Part shown: in pieces, positions 16,151-26,800 of the stretch
Layout: each line of letters begins with the position of its first letter
Numbering within the stretch: position 1 is the first letter of the stretch
Source: Chara braunii
Taxonomy: Eukaryota > Streptophyta > Charophyceae > Charales > Characeae
Assembly: GCA_003427395.1 (NCBI GenBank)
Contig: BFEA01000491.1
Location: 118,641 to 146,005, forward strand
Direction of reading: 5' to 3'
DNA: 27,365 nucleotides
Notes under the pieces: model-generated
Databases searched by the model: none
What the model was told of the DNA's origin: nothing
What the model saw: the letters and a program-made list of their open reading frames with translations, nothing else
Translations under genes and position numbers: made by a program

Positions 16151-17405
16151 ATGAGTCAGTCAAGCAGTTCGGGGGGAATGAGGGGAACTAGCGGGGGGCA
16201 GTGGGCAACCCTCGTTCCCATTACGACCCACCCCATGCTGGGGAAAACCTGTTTCAAGTGCCGAGAAGCAGATCACTTCGCGAATGTATGTGATGAATAT
16301 CATGAGGCAAAAGCCCGAGGCGTGACGTTCGTGCCTCCACCACCGAGACCAAGACAAGGGAGGTTGACGACCACGCACAACGAACACCAGAGAAGCTTGT
16401 CAGCTGATAGCCTGCCAAACCGGAGTGGGTCAACATACACAGACAGACTGATGCACGATTACTTCTTGGAACTGGTTGAAGAAAGGCGAGCTAAGAAGGA
16501 GCAAGAGATGTGAGAACTAGAGGAGAAAAAAAACTGAGGAGGCACGGCTGGAGAAAGAAAGAAAGAGGTTGGAACGATTGGAAGAACGTAAGAGATGTGA
16601 AGACGAGAGGGATGCGAGACTCTTGCGACTGGTACGTGTAAAATGGGGGAGCAGTGCAAAACATGAGATCGATAAGCCCGAGAAGAAGAAAGTGAGGGTT
16701 AATGAGAGAGGAGAAACGACTAAAGGAAGAGAAAGAGAGGTTGAGGAGGGAGATCGCGATGTAACAAAGCTCCGAAGAAGAGGAAGACACGAAGCTTATA
16801 CTACTGTGAAGACGTGCTGCCAAGATCAACATCAACGATAAGAGAAGACGCGATCCAGAGGGCAAGATGGCATGCACTATGCCTCAGACCACGCCGAAGA
16901 AGGGACCGAGGACTGTCTGGACTGGCCTTACGGCTGATACCAGAGGAGTGAGGCCAACGTTGGACACGGATGTGAAGAACAAAATCCAAGAAATTAAGAG
17001 TTGCGAAGGTGGCCAATCGACTTCGGCATCAATGATACTGACATACTGTCACCAGTTGGGAAACTATCACTCAACATGAAACATGTGGCCGCTGGATGTG
17101 AACCAGGAGATACGGAAAAATATGAAGCGGAGTGTCGTGACTTATTTGAGGCACTGACAGTAGATGAGTTGAAAGAGGTTTGCAAGAATGAGATGATCGG
17201 TTATGTGAAGAGAGACATAGCCATCAAACGGCTCATAACCAGGCGATTGCTGAAAGCATAAGATCCTATTAATGTGCTTCTGCCGGAACCACTGAGGGAA
17301 GCACCGAAAGTGTTGAGATCCGCCAGATCGACACGACCGAAGCTAAGCATCGAATATGTCGAGGAAGAAAGTGAGTATGATGATGATGACGAAGATTTGG
17401 AGTAA
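16151..17405 (+). pseudogene. gag-like ORF1 remnant: CCHC knuckle, coiled coil, SAP-like
   Basis: The first readable ATG is at 16151. A perfect CX2CX4HX4C zinc knuckle (CFKCREADHFANVC) is encoded at about 16253-16294, as in retroelement nucleocapsids. A TGA (16511-16513) and a +1 slip at an A8 run (about 16524-16532) then shift to a frame rich in Glu, Arg and Lys (about 16540-16830), likely a coiled coil. After more breaks, 17001-17261 reads LTVDELKEVCKNEMIGYVKR followed by IKRLITRRLL, which resembles a SAP DNA-binding motif. Beyond a TAA at 17259-17261 the same frame ends in an acidic tail (ESEYDDDDEDLE, to 17405). The role, nucleic-acid binding for the element's RNP, is inferred. A CCHC knuckle is standard in LTR and LINE ORF1 proteins but not typical of Penelope-like elements. 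Confidence 0.7.
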
Positions 17406-17617
17406 TGCGTTTGGCGCATGTGGAGAGACGTTGGTGAGCTTCGAAGCCTGAGATCGTTACACGGTTGCAATGACGAGACAACGGAAAAGTGGGTACGACG
17501 TTGTACGTGCGATGGTGATAGAACTGGCATTGAGAGGAGAGATTTTCATGGTGCAAAAAGTTCCTAGATTACTGGCGAGATGCGTGTTCAACAGACGATC
17601 TGGATTTGAAGAGACCA

Positions 17618-18319
17618 GGTGGCTGCGTTTATGATTTGGTATCACCATGGTATAAGCAGACCTACATTGGTATGACTGAATGAACTCTGAATTCGAGATG
17701 GATGGAACATGCAGTGAGAATAACAAAGGAAAAGCGGGGTTGTGATAAAGGAAGACAAAACATGTATTCTTGGTTGAGAAAGGTCGGTGTAGAGCATTAC
17801 GTGGCTATACCTTTGTTCCCGAATACGGATAGACTGAAACTTGAGGCGGTGGAAAGGTCGATGATTAAGACTTGATCTCCCTCGCTGAATACGATGATGA
17901 AGAAGCGAAAAACGAAGAGCAGACGACGACGGGGAAAGAAAGAACGGTGTCGAGCCAACAAAAAGATTGAAGAATTGACTCCCGCACTGACCTCTACGAA
18001 GAATGTTGAGAAGTCTATGTGTACCAAGATCCTCACTCTAAAGGTTGATGAACCGGGGGAAGGAACAGTGCGAATAATGAGCTTACTGCGTAAGCTAGCA
18101 AAGAATGGGAAAGGCAGGGAATATAAATTGACGAGCTATGGTGGGTCGGTTTGGACTGATAAGTGGCAGGTGGTGAGGATAATTTTTCGCGAGACAAGAG
18201 TGCAAGTGAGTAAGAGGACTAGGTCTTTAAGGAAATGCAAAAAGATGTTTGAACAAGAAAGGTTTGCTAAGATTCGTGATGTTATTCAAGCAACCATCCA
18301 CACTGAAATTGAAAGATGA
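17618..18319 (+). pseudogene. GIY-YIG endonuclease remnant of the retroelement
   Basis: A single frame runs from 17618 to 18319 with two internal TGA codons (17681-17683, 17873-17875). In order it shows CVYDLVSP and TYIGMT (the GIY and YIG strands, first Gly replaced by Cys), then RWMEHA with the conserved Arg and His, then WLRKVGVEHY, then LEAVERSMIK carrying the catalytic-type Glu, then SPSLN, the usual end of the domain. A very basic linker follows (KKRKTKSRRRRGKK). GIY-YIG nucleases nick target DNA for Penelope-like retrotransposition. Here the domain precedes the RT, the permuted order. Both TGA codons sit where an Arg (CGA) is plausible. Confidence 0.8.
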
Positions 18320-18434
18320 ATTCGTTAGGATGTTTAGATACAAGAAGAGACAAAAGAAGTTGGGAGGACTGTGAATCGAGAAACTGATCCGAATCATTCG
18401 CTACTACGCAGCGGCGAAGGTTTTCTCAACGAAA

Positions 18435-18858
18435 ATGAGTCGATCGAGGGCTACGAAGATGATTACTGACGTTGTGAAGAAGAAGTTTGGAACACAAATC
18501 AGTAGGCGTGTGGTTACGGAAGTGAGATTTTATGATCGTGTGAAGAAAGGTGAAGTGGTGAGATTGGTGAAGAAAACGATCGGCGGGCTACCTCTTGATG
18601 CCTCTGTTAAAAGAAATCGTAAAGCAACGATCCCGAGTGGTTTGGACAAGCGGTTCAAACATCGGTGATACTAGTATCCACAATCATCGCAGGTATGTGG
18701 CGAGTGGAGTTGCGAGGTGCAACTGCACCGGATCGTCCCTTCCTAAGGATGAAGGACAAGTCCATTTTAGACTGAGAGGCAGTGGGAGCATGGTAGGGTT
18801 GCCCGACGATCGCAAGGAATGCAAAAAACATTATGAAGGATTGAAGCATCGAATGTGA
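18435..18858 (+). pseudogene. Linker between nuclease and RT with CxC motif
   Basis: Two overlapping frames (18435-18668 and 18595-18858) appear to be one basic linker broken by a frameshift. The second reads NHRRYVASGVARCNCTGSSL and then GQVHFRLRG, giving a CxC...H pattern that could bind zinc; short Cys-rich linkers between nuclease and RT occur in Penelope-like proteins. The assignment is by position and this motif only. Confidence 0.45.
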
Positions 18859-18907
18859 GAAACGACTGAAGGAGGAAGTCCCGTCATCGCTCCATGGGAT
18901 TAATTGG

Positions 18908-20375
18908 TTGAATGTGGATGCTAGAAGTGTGAATATTAATGATGGTGAAGTAAAAAAGTGTTTGGATGACTCAAAAGAGATGGGTGCAGGAAACATGAAA
19001 TTCGTCGTCGAATTGAAGAAAAGACTCGATGGTTTCGTTTGTACTCCTTTGGATAGGAATCTAGGGGAGACGTTGGTGATATGTGCTGAAGTATATGCCG
19101 CACGGATAGGCAGTACATTCAATGACATCAAGAATGAGGGATATGAGATCAGGGAGGAGGATGAGAGGGACATCATTGCGAAAATTGAAGGAGAATAAAA
19201 AAATCATGATTTCGCAAGCTATGGGAGTTGGAAAAAAGGAGGGAAACTCGGGCGAGCTTATGCGTTGCCGAAGCACAAAGAAACTTCGAAGTTCAGGTCG
19301 ATCTGTCCTACGTTCAGTGAGCCAGGAAACCAGCTGTGTCAAAGGATCTCTCAGGGGCTTAACGGAATGCTCTTTAATCTCCTCGATAGCGGACATTTTA
19401 ACTTGAAGTCTGTGCATCTGATGATGAGTCGTTGACAACGAAACTGACTAAGATGAATGTGCAATTGAAAAGAGGGTGCGCGAATGTGGGTGTGATGGCA
19501 GCTTCTTATGAAAAAAAATATATGTTTAGTAATTTGCCTCACGAGACAATCTTGAGAGTTGTGGAGTGGTGTATATGGTGGTACGAATCCAAAGTTTTTT
19601 GTGGCGTGTTTGTTAAAATGAGGGGAAAGGGTGCAAAGCTCAACAAATGTCAGAATGTGGACGGTTATAAGTTTGTGAAATTTTCTGTTGTGCTTGAGTA
19701 TGTTAAATACGATCTTAGTAACTGCTTTACGGTTGCTTCAGAAATCATCATCGGCCAGACCGTGGGAATCCCAATGGGGAAGGCATCGAGTCCCCCATTA
19801 GCCTGCCTGATGTGTGTGAAATCCGAATGAGACTTTCTGCTCACATTAGGAAGTCAGAAAAGATTGGTTGCAGGGATTAGATTTGTTGACGAGTCGTCGG
19901 TGTTTGTAGCTTACAACAAAAATAGCACGTAAGTCGGGCTGAAAAAATATTGCAGGCGTACGAAACATGTTACGATGCAAACCTGACATTGAAGAGAACT
20001 GGCGATGAGGAGGTGGAATGGGATTTCTTGGGGTGTCCCCTTAAAATCAACAACGAATTTCCATTTTTGAGCTGTTATCAGGAAATGAAGAACGAGAAAG
20101 ACTTGTGAACGGGTGGCGACCTAACACTTCAAACTTTCCAAGACTACGGGTCATGGACGGGGAAGAAGGTAAAAATGACAGCAGTCACAAGCTACTTACA
20201 CAGGATACGTCAGAACTTCATCTCGAGTCTTGGTATTGTTGGAGTTGTCATAACATTGAGAATGGAACTCCGGAGGAGTAGTTACCTTGAAGAACTGTTT
20301 CAACAGGTGATTAGGAATTTTGCGAGAGATAAGGAAAGAGTGTGGAAGATAATTGATGAGTTGATGTGTGCATAG
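18908..20375 (+). pseudogene. Penelope-like reverse transcriptase remnant
   Basis: The RT is readable across three frames. The fingers (18908-19430, one TAA at 19196-19198) include DRNLGETLVIC and AYALPKHKETSKFRSI, the LPK-H-K...R block of Penelope-like RTs. The palm (about 19480-19924) has KKYMFSNLPHETI at motif A, GIPMGKASSPPLA at motif B and GIRFVDESSVF at motif C. Frame three (about 19940-20375) continues with YDANLTLKR, WDFLGCP and a thumb (TSYLHRIRQNFIS). The motif A aspartate appears to be Glu, and the motif C pair is Asp-Glu, so two of three catalytic acids are altered. TGA codons interrupt at 19828-19830 and 20106-20108. The enzyme would copy RNA at a nicked target; this copy cannot work. 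Confidence 0.82.
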
Positions 20376-20475
20376 ACTAACTCTGGTTGGGATCCTTATG
20401 CGTTTAGATATGCTGACATTGATCGACGTTAGGCTTATGCAAGTAGGTATACATGTGGGGGAAGCATAGTACGTA

Positions 20476-21002
20476 GTTTAGAGCGACCTGGGTTTCGACC
20501 CGTTGATCTGCTCCCGTTTTTCAAAAGCAAACGACTCTGGTTCGATCCCACCACGTGTTGCAAACTGTGTTTTTTCGCAGCAGATCGATTAAAAAAAAAT
20601 GCCAGGACAGGTTTCGAACCGGGGGTTGGTCTGTATGACCCGGAAGGGCCTTGATCCCTGGTACCAGTTCGGAATAGTCTACAGGTGCCTGTAAGAACGG
20701 CATCAGTTAGAATTTTGGAGTGAATCGAGGGTATTAATAGAATGATTAAGGTGTTAGTAATCCCTACGCACCTTGTGTGTACAGGAATTTAGGAGCGGAC
20801 AAGTAGAGGATAGTGGGATGGTTTGTGCTTGAGACGGTGGTGTCGGCACTGACACTTAGCGTTGCGCTTCACGATTTTGTCACGAGCAACCATGCAACGA
20901 ACGATGCATTTCGTACACTGCTAAATTGTACAACAGCTATTTGTTGTCTTGTTGTGTCGTGCCATTGGGCATGATTCTCCTGAGTATGATGTTTCGAATG
21001 CT
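20476..21002 (+). repeat. Right terminal repeat (pseudo-LTR)
   Basis: An uninterrupted 527-bp copy of the left repeat. It ends in TTTCGAATGCTT, a few bases before the putative target duplication GCTCGTCTT at 21009-21017. It supplies the empty site for the hAT-like insertion (GGTACCAGTTCGGAATAG near 20660-20676). Confidence 0.88.
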
Positions 21003-21043
21003 TCGAATGCTCGTCTTCTACTTGTGTGAATGTGTGGGAGTGC

Positions 21044-21045
21044 AG

Positions 21046-21082
<37 letters not shown>
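21044..21082. repeat. Poly-A tract
   Basis: About 38 consecutive A residues lie downstream of the retroelement's putative right boundary and before the first 23-bp direct repeat. Lysine-rich frames here are artefacts. Confidence 0.95.
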
Positions 21083-21086
<4 letters not shown>

Positions 21087-21118
21087 TAGTAGTGTGAGTA
21101 TGCCCTTACACGGCACCT

Positions 21119-21275
21119 TTTCAGAAGACCAATAAGGATTAAATTTCTTGCTTTTTTTAAAATCTAGTTGCATCTGGATTCGAATTCGGGTCTGTCCTTC
21201 AACTGTTGATGGGTGTACTAATTGAGCTAAGCCCATGGGAACCAACAATGACGCGGGGGTGAAATACAGGGAGCG
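21119..21275 (-). mobile_element. tRNA-derived SINE with 23-bp target duplication
   Basis: The segment is flanked by perfect 23-bp direct repeats (21096-21118 and 21276-21298, beginning GAGTATGCCC). On the minus strand it carries GGGCTTAGCTCAATTAGTAC (A box), about 35 bases later AATTCGAATCC (B box), and ends in a short A-rich run (complement of 21149-21158). It is therefore a tRNA-derived SINE mobilised by target-primed reverse transcription. Similar sequence is seen near 3053 (AAGCCCATGG) and at 7060-7130. Confidence 0.85.
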
Positions 21276-21300
21276 GAGTATGCCCTTACACGGCACCTCA

Positions 21301-21620
21301 TTAGGCTCGCCAGACAGGCTGTCGAGGGGCAAGGGTTTTCGGTCATGGCCAAATGGACTCCGCTTGCCTTTCCACAAGGCATGGTCGTCACGGAACAGTC
21401 CTTGACTGACAATGCAAATTCGAACGCAATTCTCAAAAGGCGGGTGGGGCACTTTCGAATCTCAGTCTCCTGCATGCAGGTGGGAGGAAACGAATGGGTG
21501 GAGGGTGGCTGCCGAGCGTACCATTCTAACACCTGTTGAATTTGTTTGAGCCAAAATTCTTCCAAAGTCTGTATGGTCATGCAAAATTGTCGAAATTCAT
21601 AAACGAAAATGGGGAAGGCC
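21301..21620. mobile_element. Fragment of the 5939-type transposon, opposite orientation
   Basis: Read in reverse, it aligns with the interior of the element at 5939-6339, from the internal right end-motif (GGCTCGCCAGACAGGCTGTC) through GGCCATGACC, CCTTTCCACA-type words and the left inner motif region. The outer right end is missing and the left end is degenerate. It begins beside the second SINE target repeat. Confidence 0.65.
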
Positions 21621-22132
21621 CAAGGTACGGAAGAACCACAAAAGTCCCTTTGCCAATCTGCCACGATAATCAGTCCGATCTGCGACTTGATCAACCCTTT
21701 TTTTTTTTTTTTTTTTTTTTTAAGCCCAGGTTGTTGTAGAGGCTGGATTACAGATATATGAGAGTCACCTTCGACACTCGGCCATGTGGTAGACTGAGGT
21801 TGACTGAATTAGCCGTCCTTGTGGATGGGGCCTGACTTGATTTATCCTATGACCTTTCTGTGGTCAGCAGACCCTTATTTAGCTTTGGTGAGTTTTTTTG
21901 GGGTTCGATCTGTTTACCACCTCTGAGGCCGGCAGGCCCTTCCTTGATCTATGCTGGGTTCTGGTCACGTGAATTCTGGCGAAATATCGATCCAATGATT
22001 TTGGTTTTGGTTGTTGAATATCGGTTCTCGCGTAGCTTGTTTCAGTGGTCTTGGAACTTTCTAGCTCTTCGAGTGTCTGTCTGCTTCGTCTTAAATAGCT
22101 AGTTGGCGCATCGTTTCGACACTCGACTGCTT
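21621..22132. other. No gene; transition to low-repeat sequence
   Basis: Poly-T lies at 21698-21720. From about 21.75 kb on, homopolymers become rare. No gene is recognised. Confidence 0.5.
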
Positions 22133-22186
22133 GACGACCCCTGATGAGTCCGGTCCGGCTCCGGATGAAACGTGTTGTCAGAGGGT
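22133..22186 (+). ncRNA. Hammerhead-like core, helix I weak
   Basis: CTGATGA (22141-22147) is followed by a 6-bp helix II, GTCCGG (22148-22153) with CCGGAT (22161-22166), then GAAA (22167-22170). A 2-bp helix III with a 5-nt loop leads to GTC (22177-22179). Helix I does not pair directly; ACCC (22137-22140) can meet GGGT (22183-22186) only with three bases skipped. The core is textbook but the fold is incomplete, so it is either a decayed hammerhead or chance. Confidence 0.4.
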
Positions 22187-23529
22187 GCGGTGTCCTGACC
22201 CTCCGCTCTGTATCCGTTCATCCGTTCACTTACCGTTGTAAGCCGGGTATCAGTCCACAGGGTCGTGTGGAATTGACAGGCCCGGATACTGGGTTTTCCA
22301 GTGGTACTGCGCAGGTTCAGTACCTGCCTTACGGTGTGCCATCTCGTAACTGAAGTGACCGTCGGGGTTGCCTAGCGTGATGGAAAAGGGGTAGCACGGT
22401 CAGCCGCGCATTGGGTCCCGATGGTCATGATCTGGGCTAAGTGCAGAAATGGGATAGCGTTAGTCGGTTTGGTTCTCTCAACTTCGCGCCGGGTCCCTAT
22501 AGTCGTGTTCTGGGGTAGGTGCGGTGGCGACAATCACCGTCAGTAAAAGAGGGAAAGGTTGAGTGCTGAGCTTGGATCCGTGCCTAGACCTAGATCGAAG
22601 TTTAAGTTATTGTGTCTTGGGGCCTGGTGGTTTTGGTGATATATCAGTGCGAGAAATTTTGAAGCGTTGTTCTCCCCTCTCTGCTATTATTACCCCTATT
22701 AATGTCTATTTCTTTATTTAATCCTTCTTTCGGTCACTTCGCGGGGTGCGGCTAACGACTCGTTTTTTGAACCATGATTATAAAAGGACGGTCTAGACTG
22801 GCACGACCCTTCGCGTCTTGCTTTAATACTGATTCGACTGATTGGGCGCCACACAGTAGGACCTCAAAAGGAGGGGCGACCCGCGACCACTTTGGTAGGA
22901 GGCTTATCACCCCCTGCGGAAGGTCATGAGCCCCCTCCTTAGCATCGAACATGGACACCCATCAAGGGTAGCTTTATGAGTTATTTTGAAGGTAAGGGGG
23001 AACCGATTCGGATCCCGTTATGGGACCATGGCATATTGAACAAGTAGTCATGTGCTATGACCGTTGGTGTTCGGTTCCCTCTTTTGATTTTAATCATTTT
23101 TATGAATTTCAATTACTGAAACCATAATTTTGAGGGTTGTCAGTGTCCCTCATTTAGAACGTGGGGCACACAGTGATCCTATAAAAAAGGGACGGGGCCG
23201 TGTCATTTGCTACGGGTCGGCGCTGTACTCACCGTGGGTCGTTCGAGCTAGGATCTGTCTCCCAAGCCTAGTGCGTGCTATACTGTAACTTGCGTTGAGT
23301 GTGGGGCGCTCAGGCTATGTGGCAAGTGTCTATGGCGCGTAGCAACGGTTTTTACGGCCACAAGTCGAGATACCTACGGTACTTTTAGAGTTGTGAGCCA
23401 AAGAGAGAGGAGGGTGTCGTAGTTGATGCCTGTTTGAACTATAGCAAGCAGGACCATGCGGTAAAGCTGAGGGTCAATGTTTACGGGGCCAAGGAGCAGG
23501 AGATGAGGGAGAATGTTGCGGTGTAGAGG
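22187..23529. other. Unrecognised sequence without homopolymers
   Basis: I recognise no gene. Open frames are short and stops are frequent in all frames. A long-range inverted pair, GGGAACCGA (about 23009) with TCGGTTCCC (about 23070), and a G-rich patch near 22870-22890 stand out. It may be unique intergenic DNA or the body of an element whose ends I cannot see. Confidence 0.4.
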
Positions 23530-23808
23530 GTGGTCACCGAGGCTCGTAACAGAGACGAACGGAGGTGTTGTCGAGATGGGGTGACTACTGCTTTAAAAGT
23601 TACTGTTACTTACCATGAAGAGGAGACCTCTATGAGTACTACTGAGCGAGAGCAACAAGAGCTAGATCGAGACTCTGAGGCAGAGTCCGAGGAAAGTGAC
23701 GCTCTGACCCAGTCCTGGCACGGATTGGAGCAATGGAGAAGGAAGCATCCGCCGGCCGAGTCGGTAGAGGACGGGCCCGAGGCTAGTTCTGGCCAGCGGA
23801 GGGACTAA
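23530..23808 (+). other. Open frame for an acidic 92-residue peptide, doubtful
   Basis: The frame encodes a Glu/Asp/Ser-rich peptide (for example EREQQELDRDSEAESEESD) with no domain I recognise. After the TAG the same frame continues a further 20 residues. Composition differs from the surrounding frames, so it may be a remnant exon or ORF, but nothing else supports a gene. Confidence 0.25.
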
Positions 23809-26800
23809 GACTACGAGATAAAGAGGCAGTTATATACGAGCGATGAGGAGGTGATAACGCGCGGGAAGTAAAAAAAAAACGCATGCTCTGTGGAAGTCAA
23901 AAGGAGAGAGAGGGTTATTCGCATTTGTGCGGCCCTGGTGATGACGTCAGTTCCGAACGAGTCATGGGGGTGAGGCGTACATACTCAGCTGATGGGCTGA
24001 AACGTGAGTATGCCAGTGAAGGTTGACGCCCAAATAACTTTTCCGTCCTGTATATATTTGAGGGAGTCTATCAGGCCTACTCGGGATGTAGCGAGATGAA
24101 GGGGAGATAGAGTCCACGCGAGGCGGTTACCAAGGGACACTCATGTGTGAAGAAGAAAGGCACGAGAGAGAGGCGGAGAGTCTAAGAAGAGTGAGTAACG
24201 TGTCTAAGATGTGGTTGACACGGTCGTTTTTGCCAAGTCATAGCGAGGTGAAGGGAGTGCCACTCAAACGCTTGTGGGCTAAGTACGCGTGGGAGGTGCG
24301 AATGATGGACTGCCAACTAATTGGGGTGTGTCTAGCCCTGAGGAATGTGTGCGGTTAATTGCTGATGTCGCCCTCTTCACGATTTAACGCTCTTGAGGTT
24401 TGTTCCCCCAGTGCCATTATTGGTCAGCGCACATTCTCTCGGTTGAAAGCATTATCTAATGATCCACTAGAAAAAGCCTTGTGCCAGTCACTGACGCTTG
24501 TCGCGAAAAGGAGTTTCTTGACTTACCCTGTCTCTGCGTAGACGTGATCATGCCAACTAAGAGTCCGTAGGGCAGCTTATCACTTTCATCATTGTGATTA
24601 GAGGACGTTCGGCAACTCTTGAGTACCGAGCGAGTTTTAGAATGAAATCGGACTAGTCTAGATCTCGTCGCACACGTATGGGGACAATTTACCGAATGTG
24701 ACATGTTATCATCTTGTTATAAAGGAAGATTTCGATTGTTTTTATCCGGTTCCGGATCGTTTGCTAAAGATAGCGAGTCAGTCGGGCGACCTTGAATGAG
24801 AAGTGACTACTAGTACATGCAGTTAACGCCACCTTGCATTTCTACTCGTCGTTCGCCGCCCTTACGCGCTGTGAGTGTTACTCGTTAGTTCCTCAGACGA
24901 GCACTGAGCGGGCTGGCTTTGAACTAAGTCATTGAGGTTACTCCAACGTTTTGTATGTGGGGCAATTTTCCTCCTTGCAGCCGAGTTCACCTGGGGCCTG
25001 GTCCTACTAAGTGCTCATGTCCTTTTCGAATTTCCTTTTCTCTTTGGCTCAGAAACGGTGTTCTAGAGAAATTGAATGGCGCCGATCATCATGGGGTTTT
25101 GGCGTGGAATATAGAAGGAAGCATACATGAAGATAAGATATTCTTGAGTATTCTTGTCCGTTCTATGAACTCACCCTACCTACTTTGAATTCTTGGCTCG
25201 AGGCAATTATGAGTTGCCAGTGCCCTGTACCCTGAGTGTCGGTTGCGAGAGATCGATGATCGACTTTGGCGAGCTTCATGATAAGCACTGACCCTTTTGG
25301 GCTTGCTAATGAAGCTCTAGCCTAACAGTCTGGATTCGTCTGCCTCTGTGCAAGAGCAAAAAGAACCCTTGAAGGAGGGAAGATTATAAAGTTATAACAT
25401 TTTTTACTTATCGTCAAGGAATGGTTGCCCGATGAAAAAGAAGCGAGTCACTCTTAGGAAGGTTGCATACTTGCTTGCTAAATTCTTAATGGACGAGGAT
25501 TAGGTTGTTGACTCGATCTAGTCCAAAACCCTTCTGCGTATGCTGAGATTAAGATCCTGTTTGGTATGAGAACAAAGCATGTTGCTATATTGAGCCCTAT
25601 GAAATGCCTTGAGCGAGGGTTGAGTGAATAATGCGAGGGCAGATCTGAAACGCACCAGGTTTGTATTGCTATGTGTCATGGTCATTACCTGAATGTCCCG
25701 TGGGGGCTCTAATCTGTCGACAATAGCCCTCCGCCACTGTACCTAAATGCGAGAAAAAGTTGAGCATCATTCAGCGTGCAGTGAGGTCACCCTCATGTGA
25801 CTCGTTGCAGATACTCCTGAGTGTACTATTCGGGTAGGGTTCACCAACCGTTATGTGTTGTGTACTAGTCAGGTCAGATTTGTTGCGAGAAAGGTGTGCG
25901 GTCAAAGAATCACCTTGGTGATGTGACCGCCTCTGATGCTTTGCTCAGTACGCAGACTTTACATCAGCGTAGGATCTGAGTGAAAAATGCTAATATCATT
26001 TTGTGCAAGACCCAAAGCGAGGGTTAAATTGAATTTCAGTGAAAGCTACTCAAATGGAAGAGATAGACTCCGAATGTAGCTCCTCATACTAAACCAGAAT
26101 GATTTAAAACCTCCCTGACATTTGCCTTTGCGATCTCTCTCATCTATTCACTGCTAACTATTTATTTGAATCTGCCCTATTCGCCTAACCAAACATCTGG
26201 TCGGGTTTGTGCATAACGGTGCTTGCGCAGTCCACGAGCGGGAAGTATCTGGGTCTGTAGTTGAACTCACTATGCTAGACTTTAATGGGGTCTGAATCAA
26301 ATAGCGTCTGCCTTGTGCCCTATCGAGGCTTACTGTTGGGGGCGACTTGCGCATTACGTGAACAGTGTCTATGACTAGTGGCTAAGTCTGCATAGTGTAA
26401 GTAGCTGGAACTGAGGCCAGCAGTCCCAATATTACCATATACAAACGAGAATGATTAGTGAGGTGCCCACGACACAAAGGCTGACTTAAGGCCCTATGAC
26501 ATTATTATTCGATGTATGCTGAAATAAACGAAACACCAAACACCCACCCTGCTAAGTGTCAGGGCGAATGAGGAAAGAAAAGAGCACCTGTTAAGGCGGC
26601 TGGCTCGATCTGTTGTGGTTGGAGATGGGCATTGGCTAATTTTCAGTCAGGGCATCAGGTGCAACTCAGAGCGCCCAATTCAGAGCTAGTGTCTGCACGA
26701 GTCAACCGACGATAGAGGCCCATGTCACGATCACTACGTCTCTCAGGGAACAAGCGAGAAGTGAGTCGGGTAAAGACGTTTGGGGAATTGTACAACATCA

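Larger units (their letters stand above)
14873..21008 (+). mobile_element. Decayed Penelope-like retroelement with direct terminal repeats
   Basis: Two direct repeats of about 525 bp (14873-15961, interrupted by another transposon, and 20476-21002) flank an internal region of about 4.5 kb. On the plus strand and in order, that region encodes a CCHC zinc-knuckle and coiled-coil segment, a SAP-like segment, a GIY-YIG nuclease and a reverse transcriptase. The sequence GCTCGTCTT stands immediately before the left repeat (14864-14872) and again at 21009-21017, a plausible 9-bp target duplication that would place the right boundary at 21008. The nuclease-before-RT order is that of the permuted Penelope-like clade (Naiad/Chlamys type). 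Tandem pseudo-LTRs are also a Penelope trait. Frameshifts and many stops show the copy is inactive. Confidence 0.8.

Noticed and set aside
19418-19446. CTGATGA...GAAAC, hammerhead-like
   Set aside because: It lies inside the RT coding remnant, helix II cannot form next to the core, and no helix I or cleavage triplet is placed correctly.
22144-22353. 69-residue open frame starting in the hammerhead-like core
   Set aside because: No domain, no supporting context, and it overlaps the RNA-like motif.
24143-24541. Open frame of 71 residues continuing past a stop for another 60
   Set aside because: It has no recognisable domain and no splice-site or codon-use support; not called as a gene.
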